A DNA stretch of 33,012 bases from Muribaculaceae bacterium. GTDB taxonomy: Bacteria; Bacteroidota; Bacteroidia; Bacteroidales; Muribaculaceae. Shown here one piece after another: positions 23,167 to 31,265 of this stretch. The notes beneath the pieces were generated by a model. That model did not search any database, was not told the origin of the DNA, and worked only from the letters and a program-made list of their open reading frames with translations. The DNA is taken from assembly GCA_016281825.1 (NCBI GenBank), contig JAEEJI010000025.1, positions 1-33,012 of the forward strand, given 5' to 3'. Within the stretch, counting starts at the first letter, position 1. Each line of letters begins with the position of its first letter. The translations under genes and the position numbers were made by a program.

Positions 23167-24438
23167 ATGAAAAAGATATTTTTGACATTACTCGCCTGTG
23201 TGATGACGGCCCTGACGCTCAGCGCCGTGGTCAAGCCCGGCATCGAGGTGCTGCGCGACGGTGGCTTCAAGCAGCTGCAAGGCAAGCGCGTGGGACTGGT
23301 GACCAATCCTAGCGGCATCGACAATAATCTCAAAAGCACGGTCGATATCCTGCATCAGGCACCCGGCGTGAAGTTGGTCGCCCTGTTCGGACCCGAGCAT
23401 GGTGTGCGCGGCAATGCACATGCCGGTGACGCCGTGGGCGATGCCGTTGACCCCGAGACAGGCATCAAGATGTACTCGCTCTACGGCAAGACCCACAAAC
23501 CCACCGCCGAGATGCTCCGCGACATCGACGTGCTGGTTTACGACATCCAGGACATCGGATGCCGCAGTTATACGTTTTATGCTACCATGGGTGTGTGCAT
23601 GGAAGCCTGTGCCGAGAACAACAAGGAGTTCATGGTGCTCGACCGCCCCAATCCGTTGGGTGGGAACAAGGTGGAGGGCAACCTCGTCGAGGACGGCTAT
23701 TTCTCGTTCGTGAGCAAGTACGCCATCCCCTACCTCTATGGTCTTACACCGGGTGAACTGGCGCGCTTCCTCAACGAGGAAGGTCACATCAAGGGTCACG
23801 CCAAACTCACCGTCATACCCATGGAGGGCTGGACACGCGACATGAAGTTCCGTGACACGGGAATGCCTTGGGTGGCTCCCTCCCCGCAGATTCCTGCGCC
23901 GGAGAACGCCTTCTTCTATCCCGTGAGCGGCATCTTGGGCGAACTCTACATCTTCAACACGGGCATCGGCTACACACTGCCTTTTGAGTGCTTTGCCGCC
24001 TCGTGGATTGATGCAGATGCTCTGGCTCGTAACATGAATGCACTGAACCTGCCGGGAATGAAGTTTCGCCCCATCAACTACAAACCGTTCTTCGCGTTGA
24101 GCGTGGCCGTTGACAAGTCGCTGCAAGAGGTCCATGGCGTCCAGATTTATATCACCGACTTTGACAAGGCCAATCTGGTACTCACACAGTTCTACTTCTT
24201 GCAGGTCATTCACGAGATGTACCCCGAAAAGGAACTCTTCGAGCAGAATACCAAGCGTTACAATATGTTTGACAAGGTGTGCGGCACCAAGGAAATCCGA
24301 GAGCGCTTCTGCAAGCGATATCGCGTGGCCGACATCATTCATCTCTTCAATAAGGACGCTGAGGCGTTCAAGCAGCGCTCTACAATGTATTATCTCTACC
24401 ACAAGGGAAGCGACCTGGGATTGGTCGACTTGCCTTGA
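23167..24438 (+). CDS. namZ: Exo-beta-N-acetylmuramidase (DUF1343, GH171)
   Basis: 423 residues. A signal peptide (MKKIFLTLLACVMTALTLSA) places it in the periplasm or outside. LVALFGPEHGVRGNAHAGD, DVLVYDIQDIGCRSYTFYATM and MVLDRPNPLGGNKVEGN are hallmarks of the DUF1343 family, characterised in Bacillus subtilis and Tannerella as NamZ, which removes MurNAc from the non-reducing end of peptide-free glycans. The Glu in GPEHG is a likely catalytic residue. Placement directly after the AmpG/MurT-like permease and upstream of MurK and MurQ agrees with this. It needs glycans first stripped by amidases, two of which are encoded upstream. Confidence 0.9.
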   Translation: MKKIFLTLLACVMTALTLSAVVKPGIEVLRDGGFKQLQGKRVGLVTNPSGIDNNLKSTVDILHQAPGVKLVALFGPEHGVRGNAHAGDAVGDAVDPETGIKMYSLYGKTHKPTAEMLRDIDVLVYDIQDIGCRSYTFYATMGVCMEACAENNKEFMVLDRPNPLGGNKVEGNLVEDGYFSFVSKYAIPYLYGLTPGELARFLNEEGHIKGHAKLTVIPMEGWTRDMKFRDTGMPWVAPSPQIPAPENAFFYPVSGILGELYIFNTGIGYTLPFECFAASWIDADALARNMNALNLPGMKFRPINYKPFFALSVAVDKSLQEVHGVQIYITDFDKANLVLTQFYFLQVIHEMYPEKELFEQNTKRYNMFDKVCGTKEIRERFCKRYRVADIIHLFNKDAEAFKQRSTMYYLYHKGSDLGLVDLP

Positions 24439-24457
24439 CAACTAATCTACACTTGTC

Positions 24458-27259
24458 ATGGATGCGCGATATAAGGATTTTGTCAAGCGGGTCAAACAGT
24501 TTATCTCTGCCGACCGAATTTATACCGATGACCTCCGCCGCTTGGCGTGGGGTACTGATGCAGGTTTTTACCGACATGTGCCGCAGGTGGTGGTGCGAAG
24601 CCGCGACGAGCAGGAGGTGAGCCGTCTGCTCGCAATCGCCCACGAGATGCGTCTGCCAGTCACCTTCAGGGCGGCAGGAACAAGCCTCAGCGGACAGACG
24701 GTGACCGACTCTATCCTCATTGTGGCGGGCAAGAACTGGGAGCGATATTCCATTGCCCCCGATGCCTCGACCATCACCCTGCAGCCGGGACTGGTGGGAC
24801 ACAAGGTGGACGATATTCTGGCACCGCTGGGACGAACCTTCACCCCCGACCCCGCTTCGAAGAATTCGGCGATGGTGGGTGGCATCGTCATCAACAACGC
24901 GTCGGGCATGAGCTGCGGCACGCACGCCAACAGCGACCGTGTCATGCGCTCGATGCGCATTGTCCTCGCCGACGGCACCATCCTCGACACGGGCAATGAG
25001 CGCAGCCGAGAGCAGTTCCGCAACACGCACCCCGAGTTTGTCGCAGCCATTGAGCAGCTGCGCGACCGCGTGCTGGCCGATACCGAACTCGCCGACCGCA
25101 TCCGTCGCAAGTATGCCATCAAGAATGTTACGGGTCTGAACATCGCGCCCTTTGTGCGCTTCACCGACCCCTTCGATATCATCACCCACCTGATGGTGGG
25201 CAGCGAGGGCACCCTCGCCTTTGCCAGCGAGTTCACCATGGCGACGGGGCATCTGTCGCCGTTCCGTGCCAGCGCGATGCTCTATTTTCAGGAGATGCGC
25301 AAGGCATGCGAGGCGGTGGTGGCGATGAAGCAGGGACCGGTGCATTGCGCCGAGCTGCTCGACCGAAAGTCGCTGGCGAGTGTCGACGACAACACGGGCG
25401 AGAACCTCACCGCCGTGCTGGTGCAGACCTTTGCCGACTCGCAGGACGAATTGGATGCCAATATCTCCGAAATCAACCGCATCCTCGAGCCTTTCACCCT
25501 TTATGTCCCGGCGCGCTTCACCAGCGACCCGGCGGAGTACGGCAAGTATTGGGCAATCCGTTCGGGCATCTTCCCCAGCGTGGGTGGCACGCGGCCGCTG
25601 GGCACGACGGTCATCATCGAGGATGTGGCGTTCCACATCGAGGACTTGCCCGAGGCGACTGTCGACTTGGCGAATATGCTCAACGAGCATGGTTATGACG
25701 ACAGTTGCATCTATGGCCACGCACTCGAAGGAAACTACCACTTTATCATCTCACAGTCGTTCGACACGCCCGAGGAGGTGGCGCGTTACCGCAACCTCAT
25801 GGATCAGGTGGTCAGGCTCGTCGTCGATAAGTATGACGGCTCGCTCAAGGCCGAGCATGGCACGGGACGCAACATGGCGCCGTTCGTGCGCAAGGAGTGG
25901 GGCGACAAGGCCTACGAAATCATGCGCGAGGTCAAGCATATCTTTGACCCCGAGGGAATCCTCAATCCGGGTGTCATCTTCAATGACGACCCCGACTGCT
26001 TCATCAAGGATGTCAAACCCATGCCGCTGACCAACGAACATGTGGACCGCTGCATCGAGTGCGGCTTCTGCGAGGTGAACTGTGTGAGCTGCGGCATGAC
26101 ACTGTCGAGCCGCCAGCGCATCATCGTGCAGCGTGAGATCGCGCGGCTGCAGGCCACGGGCGAGGACCCCAAGCGCCTGGCGAGACTCAAGAAACAATAT
26201 CGTTATTACGGCAATCAGACCTGTGCCGCCGACGGACTGTGCAGCACGTCCTGCCCCATGAAAATCAATGTGGGCGACCTGACCCACGACCTGCGGGCAA
26301 AGGGGCGTGGCAAAGGCACGTTGGTACACGCAGTGGGAGCTGTCACAGCCAATCAGTTTTCCATCGTCAAGGGGGGGCTGAAGTCGCTGCTCTATGTCGC
26401 CGATGCCGCCCATACGGTGCTGGGCGACAAGGGTGTCACCGTCATGGGCAAGGCGTTCCACACCATCGGTGTCCCCCTTTGGACACCCTCTTTGCCCAAG
26501 CCTAAGAAAAATACCAAGTGGCAAGCTGCTGCCACCACGACGAGGCCCACGTATGCCGATGACGAACGCAGGGTGGTCTATTTCCCCAGCTGCCTGAATC
26601 AGACGATGGGACGCAGCAAGGGAGTAGAACAAGACCTCATCGATGCCGTGGTTGCTCTATTGAAACGTGCGGGCTGGGAGATTATCTTCCCCGAGGGCAT
26701 GAATCAGTTATGCTGTGGCATGATCTGGGAGAGCAAGGGAATGCCCGAGGTGGCTAACGAAAAGCTTTATGACTTGGAGGCGGCGCTGTTCGAAGCCTCT
26801 GATGGAGGCCTGTGGCCTGTCATCTGTGACCAGAGCCCCTGCCTGCACCGAATGCGGCGGCTCATGAAACCGGTCAAGCCGATGGAGCTCATGGAGTTCA
26901 TACACGACTATGTCGCCGACTCGCTCACGTTCCATCCCACCGACGAGCCCATCGCGTTGCACTTGACGTGCAGCACACGGCTCATGGGAATCGACGGCAA
27001 GGTGCTGGATCTGGCACGCCGCTGCTCCACACGCGTGGTCGTGCCTGATGGGGTAGGGTGCTGCGGCTTTGCCGGGGACAAGGGCTTCACCCATCCCGAA
27101 CTGAACGCCTACGCCCTGCGCAACCTGCGTAAGACCATTGAAGAGGCGGGCATAAAACGTGGCTTCAGCAACAGCCGCACCTGCGAGATTGGCCTCACCA
27201 CACACAGCGGCATCCCCTACCAGTCACTCATCTACCTCATTGACGAGGTCACGAGATAG
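24458..27259 (+). CDS. FAD/Fe-S D-lactate dehydrogenase-like oxidoreductase
   Basis: 933 residues. The N-terminal half is a GlcD-type FAD-binding domain (VTFRAAGTSLSGQTV; NSAMVGGIVINNASGMSCG; VTGLNIAPF; LMVGSEGTLAF) with its oxidase C-terminal domain ending near residue 510 (AEHGTGRNMAPF, IFDPEGILNPGVIF). Two ferredoxin-like motifs follow, CIECGFCEVNC (about 530) and CAADGLCSTSCP (about 590). The C-terminal third has CCG-domain cysteines (YFPSCLNQT, LCCGMIWESKG, LTCSTRLMG, GVGCCGFAGDKGF). This architecture is that of two-in-one D-lactate or D-2-hydroxyacid dehydrogenases. As MurQ releases D-lactate from MurNAc-6P, oxidation to pyruvate is the natural role here. Other 2-hydroxyacids remain possible. 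Confidence 0.85.
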   Translation: MDARYKDFVKRVKQFISADRIYTDDLRRLAWGTDAGFYRHVPQVVVRSRDEQEVSRLLAIAHEMRLPVTFRAAGTSLSGQTVTDSILIVAGKNWERYSIAPDASTITLQPGLVGHKVDDILAPLGRTFTPDPASKNSAMVGGIVINNASGMSCGTHANSDRVMRSMRIVLADGTILDTGNERSREQFRNTHPEFVAAIEQLRDRVLADTELADRIRRKYAIKNVTGLNIAPFVRFTDPFDIITHLMVGSEGTLAFASEFTMATGHLSPFRASAMLYFQEMRKACEAVVAMKQGPVHCAELLDRKSLASVDDNTGENLTAVLVQTFADSQDELDANISEINRILEPFTLYVPARFTSDPAEYGKYWAIRSGIFPSVGGTRPLGTTVIIEDVAFHIEDLPEATVDLANMLNEHGYDDSCIYGHALEGNYHFIISQSFDTPEEVARYRNLMDQVVRLVVDKYDGSLKAEHGTGRNMAPFVRKEWGDKAYEIMREVKHIFDPEGILNPGVIFNDDPDCFIKDVKPMPLTNEHVDRCIECGFCEVNCVSCGMTLSSRQRIIVQREIARLQATGEDPKRLARLKKQYRYYGNQTCAADGLCSTSCPMKINVGDLTHDLRAKGRGKGTLVHAVGAVTANQFSIVKGGLKSLLYVADAAHTVLGDKGVTVMGKAFHTIGVPLWTPSLPKPKKNTKWQAAATTTRPTYADDERRVVYFPSCLNQTMGRSKGVEQDLIDAVVALLKRAGWEIIFPEGMNQLCCGMIWESKGMPEVANEKLYDLEAALFEASDGGLWPVICDQSPCLHRMRRLMKPVKPMELMEFIHDYVADSLTFHPTDEPIALHLTCSTRLMGIDGKVLDLARRCSTRVVVPDGVGCCGFAGDKGFTHPELNAYALRNLRKTIEEAGIKRGFSNSRTCEIGLTTHSGIPYQSLIYLIDEVTR

Positions 27260-27282
27260 ATGATAGATAGTATGTTATGTAA

Positions 27283-27301
27283 TCCGAGACGCAGTCTTGG
27301 A
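27283..27301. repeat. REP-like hairpin, TCCGAGAC-GCA-GTCTTGGA
   Basis: An 8-bp stem with one G-U pair and a GCA loop, just upstream of the acyltransferase-like gene. A sister copy lies at 28490-28508 just after the same gene; both share the frame ATGTAnTCCGAGACGCAGTCTYGGAC. Confidence 0.8.
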
Positions 27302-27315
27302 CAACAATAAAGACA

Positions 27316-28476
27316 ATGAAAAAGAAAGACAACAAACGACTCCTCGCGGTCGACATCTTGCGAGGCATCACCATCGCCGGGATGTTGCTGGTCAACAACC
27401 CCGGCACTTGGAGCTACCAGTATGCTCCTCTGGCGCACGCCGAGTGGATTGGGCTAACGCCCACCGACCTGGTGTTCCCCTTCTTCGTGTTCGTCATGGG
27501 CGTGGCGATGTTCTTCTCGCTGCGCAAGTTTGACTTCCGCCCCAGTGGCGCGCTCGTCTGGAAGATTTGCCGTCGCACCATCGTGCTCTTCCTCATCGGA
27601 TGGGCGGTGCAGTGGTTCGGCATGTGGCTGCGCGGACTGTATGACCCCGAGAGCCACTTCTTCGTCAAGATGTTTGGCAACCTGCGCATCCTGGGCGTGT
27701 TCCAACGACTAGCATTGGTCTACTTCTTCGGCTCGATGATTGCCATCTTGCTCAAGACCAAGTGGATTCCATGGATTATCGGTCTGATTCTGGTGGCTTA
27801 CGCCATCATCTTGGGCACGGGTAATGGCTATGAGTTCTCGCTCGACAACATCGTGTCGCGCATCGACCTGTCGGTGCTGGGCGAGGACCACATGTACCAC
27901 GAGCACGCCTTTGGCGAGAAGCTCGCGCTCGACCCCGAGGGCATCCTGAGCACCCTGCCGTGCATCGCGCATGTGCTCATAGGCTTCTTGGTGGGCAAGG
28001 TGCTGGTCGACATCCGCGACAACCACCTCCGCATGGGCAAGGTGTTGCTATGGGGCAGCGTGATGTTGCTCATCGGATGGCTGGCGCAGTACGGCATCCC
28101 CTGCTGCAAGAAGGTGTGGACCAGCTCATACGTGCTCATCACTTGCGGTATGGCAGCGTGCATCCTGGGCATGCTCATCAACGTCATCGACATCCGTGGA
28201 AAGAAACGCTGGTGCCGCTTCTTCCAGACTTTCGGTGTCAACCCGTTGTTCTGCTACCTCGTGGGCACCTTATTGAGCATCATCTTCGGTGTCGTGCGCT
28301 TCGGGCAGAATGCCGACGGCGACAACATCACCATCCACTCGCTCATCCATGACGGATGCAAGGCGGTCACCACCTCGCCCGAGGCGGCATCCTGCCTCTA
28401 TGCCATCGTCTTCGTCCTCATCACTTGGTGCTTCGGCTACATCCTCTACAAGAAGAAAATCTACATCAAAATATAG
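27316..28476 (+). CDS. Heparan-glucosaminide N-acetyltransferase-like membrane protein (NagX/DUF5009 type)
   Basis: 386 residues with about ten membrane segments. The start LLAVDILRGITIAGMLLVNNPGTWSYQYAPLAHAEWIGLTPTDLVFPFFVFVMGVAMFFSL is typical of the HGSNAT/YeiB-like family (DUF5009/DUF1624, including NagX of GlcNAc catabolic clusters). The conserved DxxRG and the H in the first loop (LAHAEW) match the acetyl-transferring His region of HGSNAT. It may acetylate glucosamine residues at the membrane or help GlcNAc uptake; no bacterial activity is firmly assigned as far as I know. It lies between the lactate dehydrogenase and MurK, and is bracketed by two copies of a palindromic repeat. Confidence 0.8.
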   Translation: MKKKDNKRLLAVDILRGITIAGMLLVNNPGTWSYQYAPLAHAEWIGLTPTDLVFPFFVFVMGVAMFFSLRKFDFRPSGALVWKICRRTIVLFLIGWAVQWFGMWLRGLYDPESHFFVKMFGNLRILGVFQRLALVYFFGSMIAILLKTKWIPWIIGLILVAYAIILGTGNGYEFSLDNIVSRIDLSVLGEDHMYHEHAFGEKLALDPEGILSTLPCIAHVLIGFLVGKVLVDIRDNHLRMGKVLLWGSVMLLIGWLAQYGIPCCKKVWTSSYVLITCGMAACILGMLINVIDIRGKKRWCRFFQTFGVNPLFCYLVGTLLSIIFGVVRFGQNADGDNITIHSLIHDGCKAVTTSPEAASCLYAIVFVLITWCFGYILYKKKIYIKI

Positions 28477-28489
28477 CATGTCTATGTAC

Positions 28490-28508
28490 TCCGAGACGCA
28501 GTCTCGGA
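28490..28508. repeat. REP-like hairpin, TCCGAGAC-GCA-GTCTCGGA
   Basis: A perfect 8-bp stem with a GCA loop, 14 nt after the NagX-like stop. Same orientation and same flanking ATGTA as the copy at 27283. No T-tract follows directly, so I do not call it a terminator. Confidence 0.8.
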
Positions 28509-28564
28509 CTTCTACTTAACTCCCCTTAAATACTTTGACTACTTAAATACTAAAAACAAGATAT

Positions 28565-29407
28565 ATGATTCTAATTGCTGACTGCGGGTCGACCAAGATT
28601 GATTGGTGCCTGCTAAACGGAAAAGAGAAAGTCGCGCAAATTTTCACGACTGGTATGAACGCCCTCATGCTCACGCAGGAGGAGATGACCGAACGCATCC
28701 ACAACGAACTGATGCCACACCTGGCAGGGTATACGGTGGACGAGATTTTCTACTATGGCGCCGGCATCATCAACGATGAAATCAAGGGCCATGTGGTAAA
28801 CGCTTTGAAGTCAAACCTGCCCAGCGTGCAGCGCATCGAGGTGGACAGTGACCTGCTGGCCGCCGCCCGCGCATTGTGCCAACGCAAGCCGGGTGTGGCG
28901 TGCATCCTGGGAACGGGCTCTAACTCGTGCTACTACGACGGCGAGCGCGTCGTCGACAATGTGTCGCCACTGGGTTATATCTTGGGTGACGAGGGCAGCG
29001 GTGCCGTGCTGGGCAAGCGACTGGTGGGCGATGTGCTCAAGAAGCAACTGCCCGAGTACCTCTGTGAGGAGTTCCTCAAGACCTATGACTTGGACCGTAC
29101 AAAGATCATCACTGCCGTTTATCGCCAACCGGCGGCTAACCGCTTTCTGGCGCAGTTTGGGCCTTTCCTGTCCAAGCACATCGATGAGCCGGGCATCCAC
29201 GACCTGGTGCTGAGCTCGTTCACCGACTTCTTTGTGCGCAATGTGGCAAGTTACAAGAACTACCAGAACCTGCCTTGCAACTTTGTCGGCTCGGTGGCAC
29301 ATGTGTTCGAGCGGGTGTTGCGTGAGGCGGCCGAGCCACTGGGCATCACCATCGGCACCATCATCAAGAACCCCATGGAGGGCCTCGTCAAGTATCACTC
29401 ATGTTAA
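28565..29407 (+). CDS. murK: BadF-type sugar kinase, likely MurNAc kinase
   Basis: 280 residues, ASKHA fold. Phosphate-1 ADCGSTKIDWCL (5-16), phosphate-2 ACILGTGSNSCYYDG (about 112-126), ILGDEGSGAVLGKRL, and the likely catalytic Asp in VDSDLLAAARAL are all present. The family contains GlcNAc kinases and Tannerella MurK, which phosphorylates MurNAc at O6. Lying directly upstream of murQ, MurNAc kinase is the best call, though GlcNAc may also be used. Bacteroidetes lack PTS-type MurNAc uptake, so a separate kinase is needed. A hairpin-forming heptad element separates it from murQ. The gene at 13663 is a diverged paralogue. Confidence 0.85.
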   Translation: MILIADCGSTKIDWCLLNGKEKVAQIFTTGMNALMLTQEEMTERIHNELMPHLAGYTVDEIFYYGAGIINDEIKGHVVNALKSNLPSVQRIEVDSDLLAAARALCQRKPGVACILGTGSNSCYYDGERVVDNVSPLGYILGDEGSGAVLGKRLVGDVLKKQLPEYLCEEFLKTYDLDRTKIITAVYRQPAANRFLAQFGPFLSKHIDEPGIHDLVLSSFTDFFVRNVASYKNYQNLPCNFVGSVAHVFERVLREAAEPLGITIGTIIKNPMEGLVKYHSC

Positions 29408-29410
29408 TAG

Positions 29411-29498
29411 AATTGAGAATTGAGAATTGAGAATTTAGAATGGAGAATGGAGAATCATCGCCAGCCGCATAATAATTCTCAATTTTCAATTCTCAATT
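29411..29498 (+). repeat. Heptad arrays forming a 25-bp hairpin between murK and murQ
   Basis: AATTGAG heptads (29411-29435, continuing degenerately to 29452) are complementary to AATTCTCAATTTTCAATTCTCAATT (29474-29498). The 25-bp stem has only one G-U pair and a 38-nt loop. It ends 14 nt before the murQ ATG and could affect mRNA processing or murQ translation. Confidence 0.8.
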
Positions 29499-29512
29499 AA
29501 AAAGCGAAGACT

Positions 29513-30328
29513 ATGTTTGTGAAAATCAGCGAGCAACCCTCGCTATACAATGACCTGGAGAAGAAGTCGGTGCATGAACTGCTCACCGAGATCAACCAGG
29601 AAGACCACAAGGTGGCCGACGCGGTGCAGAAGGCAATACCGCAAATCGAGGAACTGGTGACACGCATCGTGCCGCGTATGCGGCAGGGTGGACGCATCTT
29701 CTATATGGGTGCGGGCACCTCGGGGCGACTGGGCGTACTCGATGCCAGCGAGATACCGCCCACGTTCGGCATGGACCCGGGATGGATCATCGGACTCATC
29801 GCCGGTGGTGACACCGCGCTGCGCAACGCCGTCGAGAACGCCGAGGACGACACCCAGCAGGGATGGATTGACCTCCAGCAGTATAACGTCAACGAGAAGG
29901 ACACCGTCATCGGCATCGCCGCATCGGGCACCACGCCATACGTCATCGGCGCGTTGCGCGACGCGCGCGCGCATGGCTGCCTCACCGCAGCCATCACCAG
30001 CAATCCCGATGCTCCCATCAGCGAGGCTGCCGAGATTGCCATCGAGATGATTGTCGGACCGGAGTATGTCACCGGCAGTTCGCGCATGAAGAGCGGCACG
30101 GGGCAGAAGCTCATCTGCAACATGATCTCGACAAGTGTGATGATACAGATGGGACGTGTCAAGGGCAACAAGATGGTGAACATGCAGCTCACCAACCAGA
30201 AGCTCATCGACCGCGGCACCCGATGGCTGGTCGAGTCGCTCGGACTCCCCTACGACGATGCCAAGCGTCTCCTCCTCCTCCACGGCTCAGTCAAAAAAGC
30301 CGAGGACGCCTACCGAAACAATTCATAA
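29513..30328 (+). CDS. murQ: N-acetylmuramic acid 6-phosphate etherase
   Basis: 271 residues, slightly shorter than E. coli MurQ (about 298). The SIS-fold signature GRIFYMGAGTSGRLGVLDASEIPPTFGMDP (about 61-90) and GLIAGGDTALRNAVENAEDD hold the conserved catalytic glutamates. GIAASGTTPYVIGAL and GSSRMKSGTGQKLICNMISTSVMIQMGRV complete the match. MurQ cleaves the lactyl ether of MurNAc-6P in the cytoplasm to yield GlcNAc-6P and D-lactate. Here it is linked to a kinase just upstream and a D-lactate dehydrogenase two genes further up. The SGNH hydrolase begins 11 nt after its stop. nagA and nagB, needed for the next steps, are not in the window. Confidence 0.97.
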   Translation: MFVKISEQPSLYNDLEKKSVHELLTEINQEDHKVADAVQKAIPQIEELVTRIVPRMRQGGRIFYMGAGTSGRLGVLDASEIPPTFGMDPGWIIGLIAGGDTALRNAVENAEDDTQQGWIDLQQYNVNEKDTVIGIAASGTTPYVIGALRDARAHGCLTAAITSNPDAPISEAAEIAIEMIVGPEYVTGSSRMKSGTGQKLICNMISTSVMIQMGRVKGNKMVNMQLTNQKLIDRGTRWLVESLGLPYDDAKRLLLLHGSVKKAEDAYRNNS

Positions 30329-30339
30329 TATATTTAATA

Positions 30340-31041
30340 ATGAATAATGTAGCAAAACAGAACTCCCCCCTCTTCAGGGGGGGCTGGGGGGGGCTACGGG
30401 GTTGGGTCTGGCTCCTCATCGCTTTGTTGCCTATCACCGCACTGGCGCAGGCGAATCAGGATGTGTACTATGCCCGGCGGGCGACGCTGTTCGAACAACT
30501 CCCTGTGGGCAAGAAAGACATCATCATGCTCGGAAACAGCCTTACCGACGGCGCCGAGTGGAACGAGCTCCTCCACAACAACCACGTCAAGAACCGCGGC
30601 ATCGTGGGGGACATCGTGCAAGGCCTCTACGAACGCATGGACCCTATCCTGAAAGGCCAGCCGAAGAAAATCTTCATCATGAGCGGAGTTAACGACATCT
30701 CGCACGATGTGTCGGGCGACAGCATCGCGCGCGCCATGGAGAAGCTGATTGTGCTCATCAAGACCCGCAGTCCGCGCACCAAGATCTACCTGCAGTCGAT
30801 GCTCCCGTTCAACAACGAAGTGCGGCTCTGGAAACTGCTAAAGGACCGCGAACAGGTGGTAGTGGACGGCAACCGGGTCCTCAAGGAGGTGGCGCGTCGG
30901 CAGGGCGTGACATGGATTGACCTGTACCCGCTCTTCGTCGACGACAACGGCCGCCTCAAGGCCGAGTACACCAACGACGGCCTCCACCTCATGGGCCCGG
31001 CCTACCTCATCTGGCGCGACGCCATCAAAAAATACTTTTGA
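30340..31041 (+). CDS. Secreted SGNH/GDSL hydrolase
   Basis: The track extends to 30223 inside murQ, but the ATG at 30340 gives a secreted protein of 233 residues. SGNH blocks are clear: MLGNSLTDGAEW (nucleophile Ser), NRGIVGDIVQG (Gly), MSGVNDISHD (Asn), and TNDGLHLMGPAY (Asp/His). Such enzymes are esterases, often deacetylases of sugars; removal of O-acetyl groups from peptidoglycan or MurNAc would fit the cluster, but the substrate is not shown. The signal peptide is odd: MNNVAKQNSPLFRGGWGGLRGW precedes the hydrophobic core VWLLIALLPITALAQ, and this extra N-region is encoded by a G/C-tract repeat seen elsewhere in non-coding DNA. Confidence 0.85.
   Translation: MNNVAKQNSPLFRGGWGGLRGWVWLLIALLPITALAQANQDVYYARRATLFEQLPVGKKDIIMLGNSLTDGAEWNELLHNNHVKNRGIVGDIVQGLYERMDPILKGQPKKIFIMSGVNDISHDVSGDSIARAMEKLIVLIKTRSPRTKIYLQSMLPFNNEVRLWKLLKDREQVVVDGNRVLKEVARRQGVTWIDLYPLFVDDNGRLKAEYTNDGLHLMGPAYLIWRDAIKKYF
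30363..30402. repeat. C/G-tract repeat inside the SGNH signal peptide
   Basis: CTCCCCCCTCTTCAGGGGGGG followed by CTGGGGGGGG and CTACGGGGTT is the same kind of palindromic C/G-tract sequence as the non-coding copy at 32032-32075. Here it is translated as NSPLFRGGWGGLRG. Confidence 0.65.
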
Positions 31042-31265
31042 TTGAGAATTGAAAATTGAGAATTATTTTGTGACTGGACACACGCCCCCGCCCTTTGGGC
31101 ACCCGCTCTTTCAGCGTCAATGGGCTTCGCCTCAGCAAAGCGTAAGCAAGCTTAGAGGGGGAGCAAGTTTAGTCCTCCCCTAAGCTAGGGGAGGTGGCAC
31201 GAAGTGCCGGAGGAGTGTGTGATAACGCCAGGCGATAATTCTCCATTCTCCATTCTCAATTCTCC
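31041..31265. repeat. Non-coding gap with heptad arms and two 3-nt-loop palindromes
   Basis: ATTGAGA-type heptads (31041-31061) and inverted ATTCTCC heptads (31238-31265) flank the gap between the SGNH and HAD genes. Inside are CCTCCCCTA-AGC-TAGGGGAGG (31174-31194) and GGCAC-GAA-GTGCC (31196-31208), a dispersed repeat type often seen in bacterial intergenic DNA. The right arm overlaps the HAD stop and encodes its last residues (MEN). I see no gene here. Confidence 0.7.

Noticed and set aside
24380-25741. Long antisense ORF of 453 codons, and similar ones at 23188-24441, 17831-18994 and 16639-17802
   Set aside because: They mirror strong coding genes on the plus strand, encode no recognisable domains and are explained by codon bias that keeps the antisense frame open.
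28490-28508. Palindrome as a terminator of the NagX-like gene
   Set aside because: No T-tract follows directly and an almost identical copy lies upstream of the same gene, so a dispersed repeat is more likely.
30223-30339. Upstream extension of the SGNH hydrolase
   Set aside because: It lies inside murQ in another frame; the ATG at 30340 is 11 nt after the murQ stop and gives a signal peptide.
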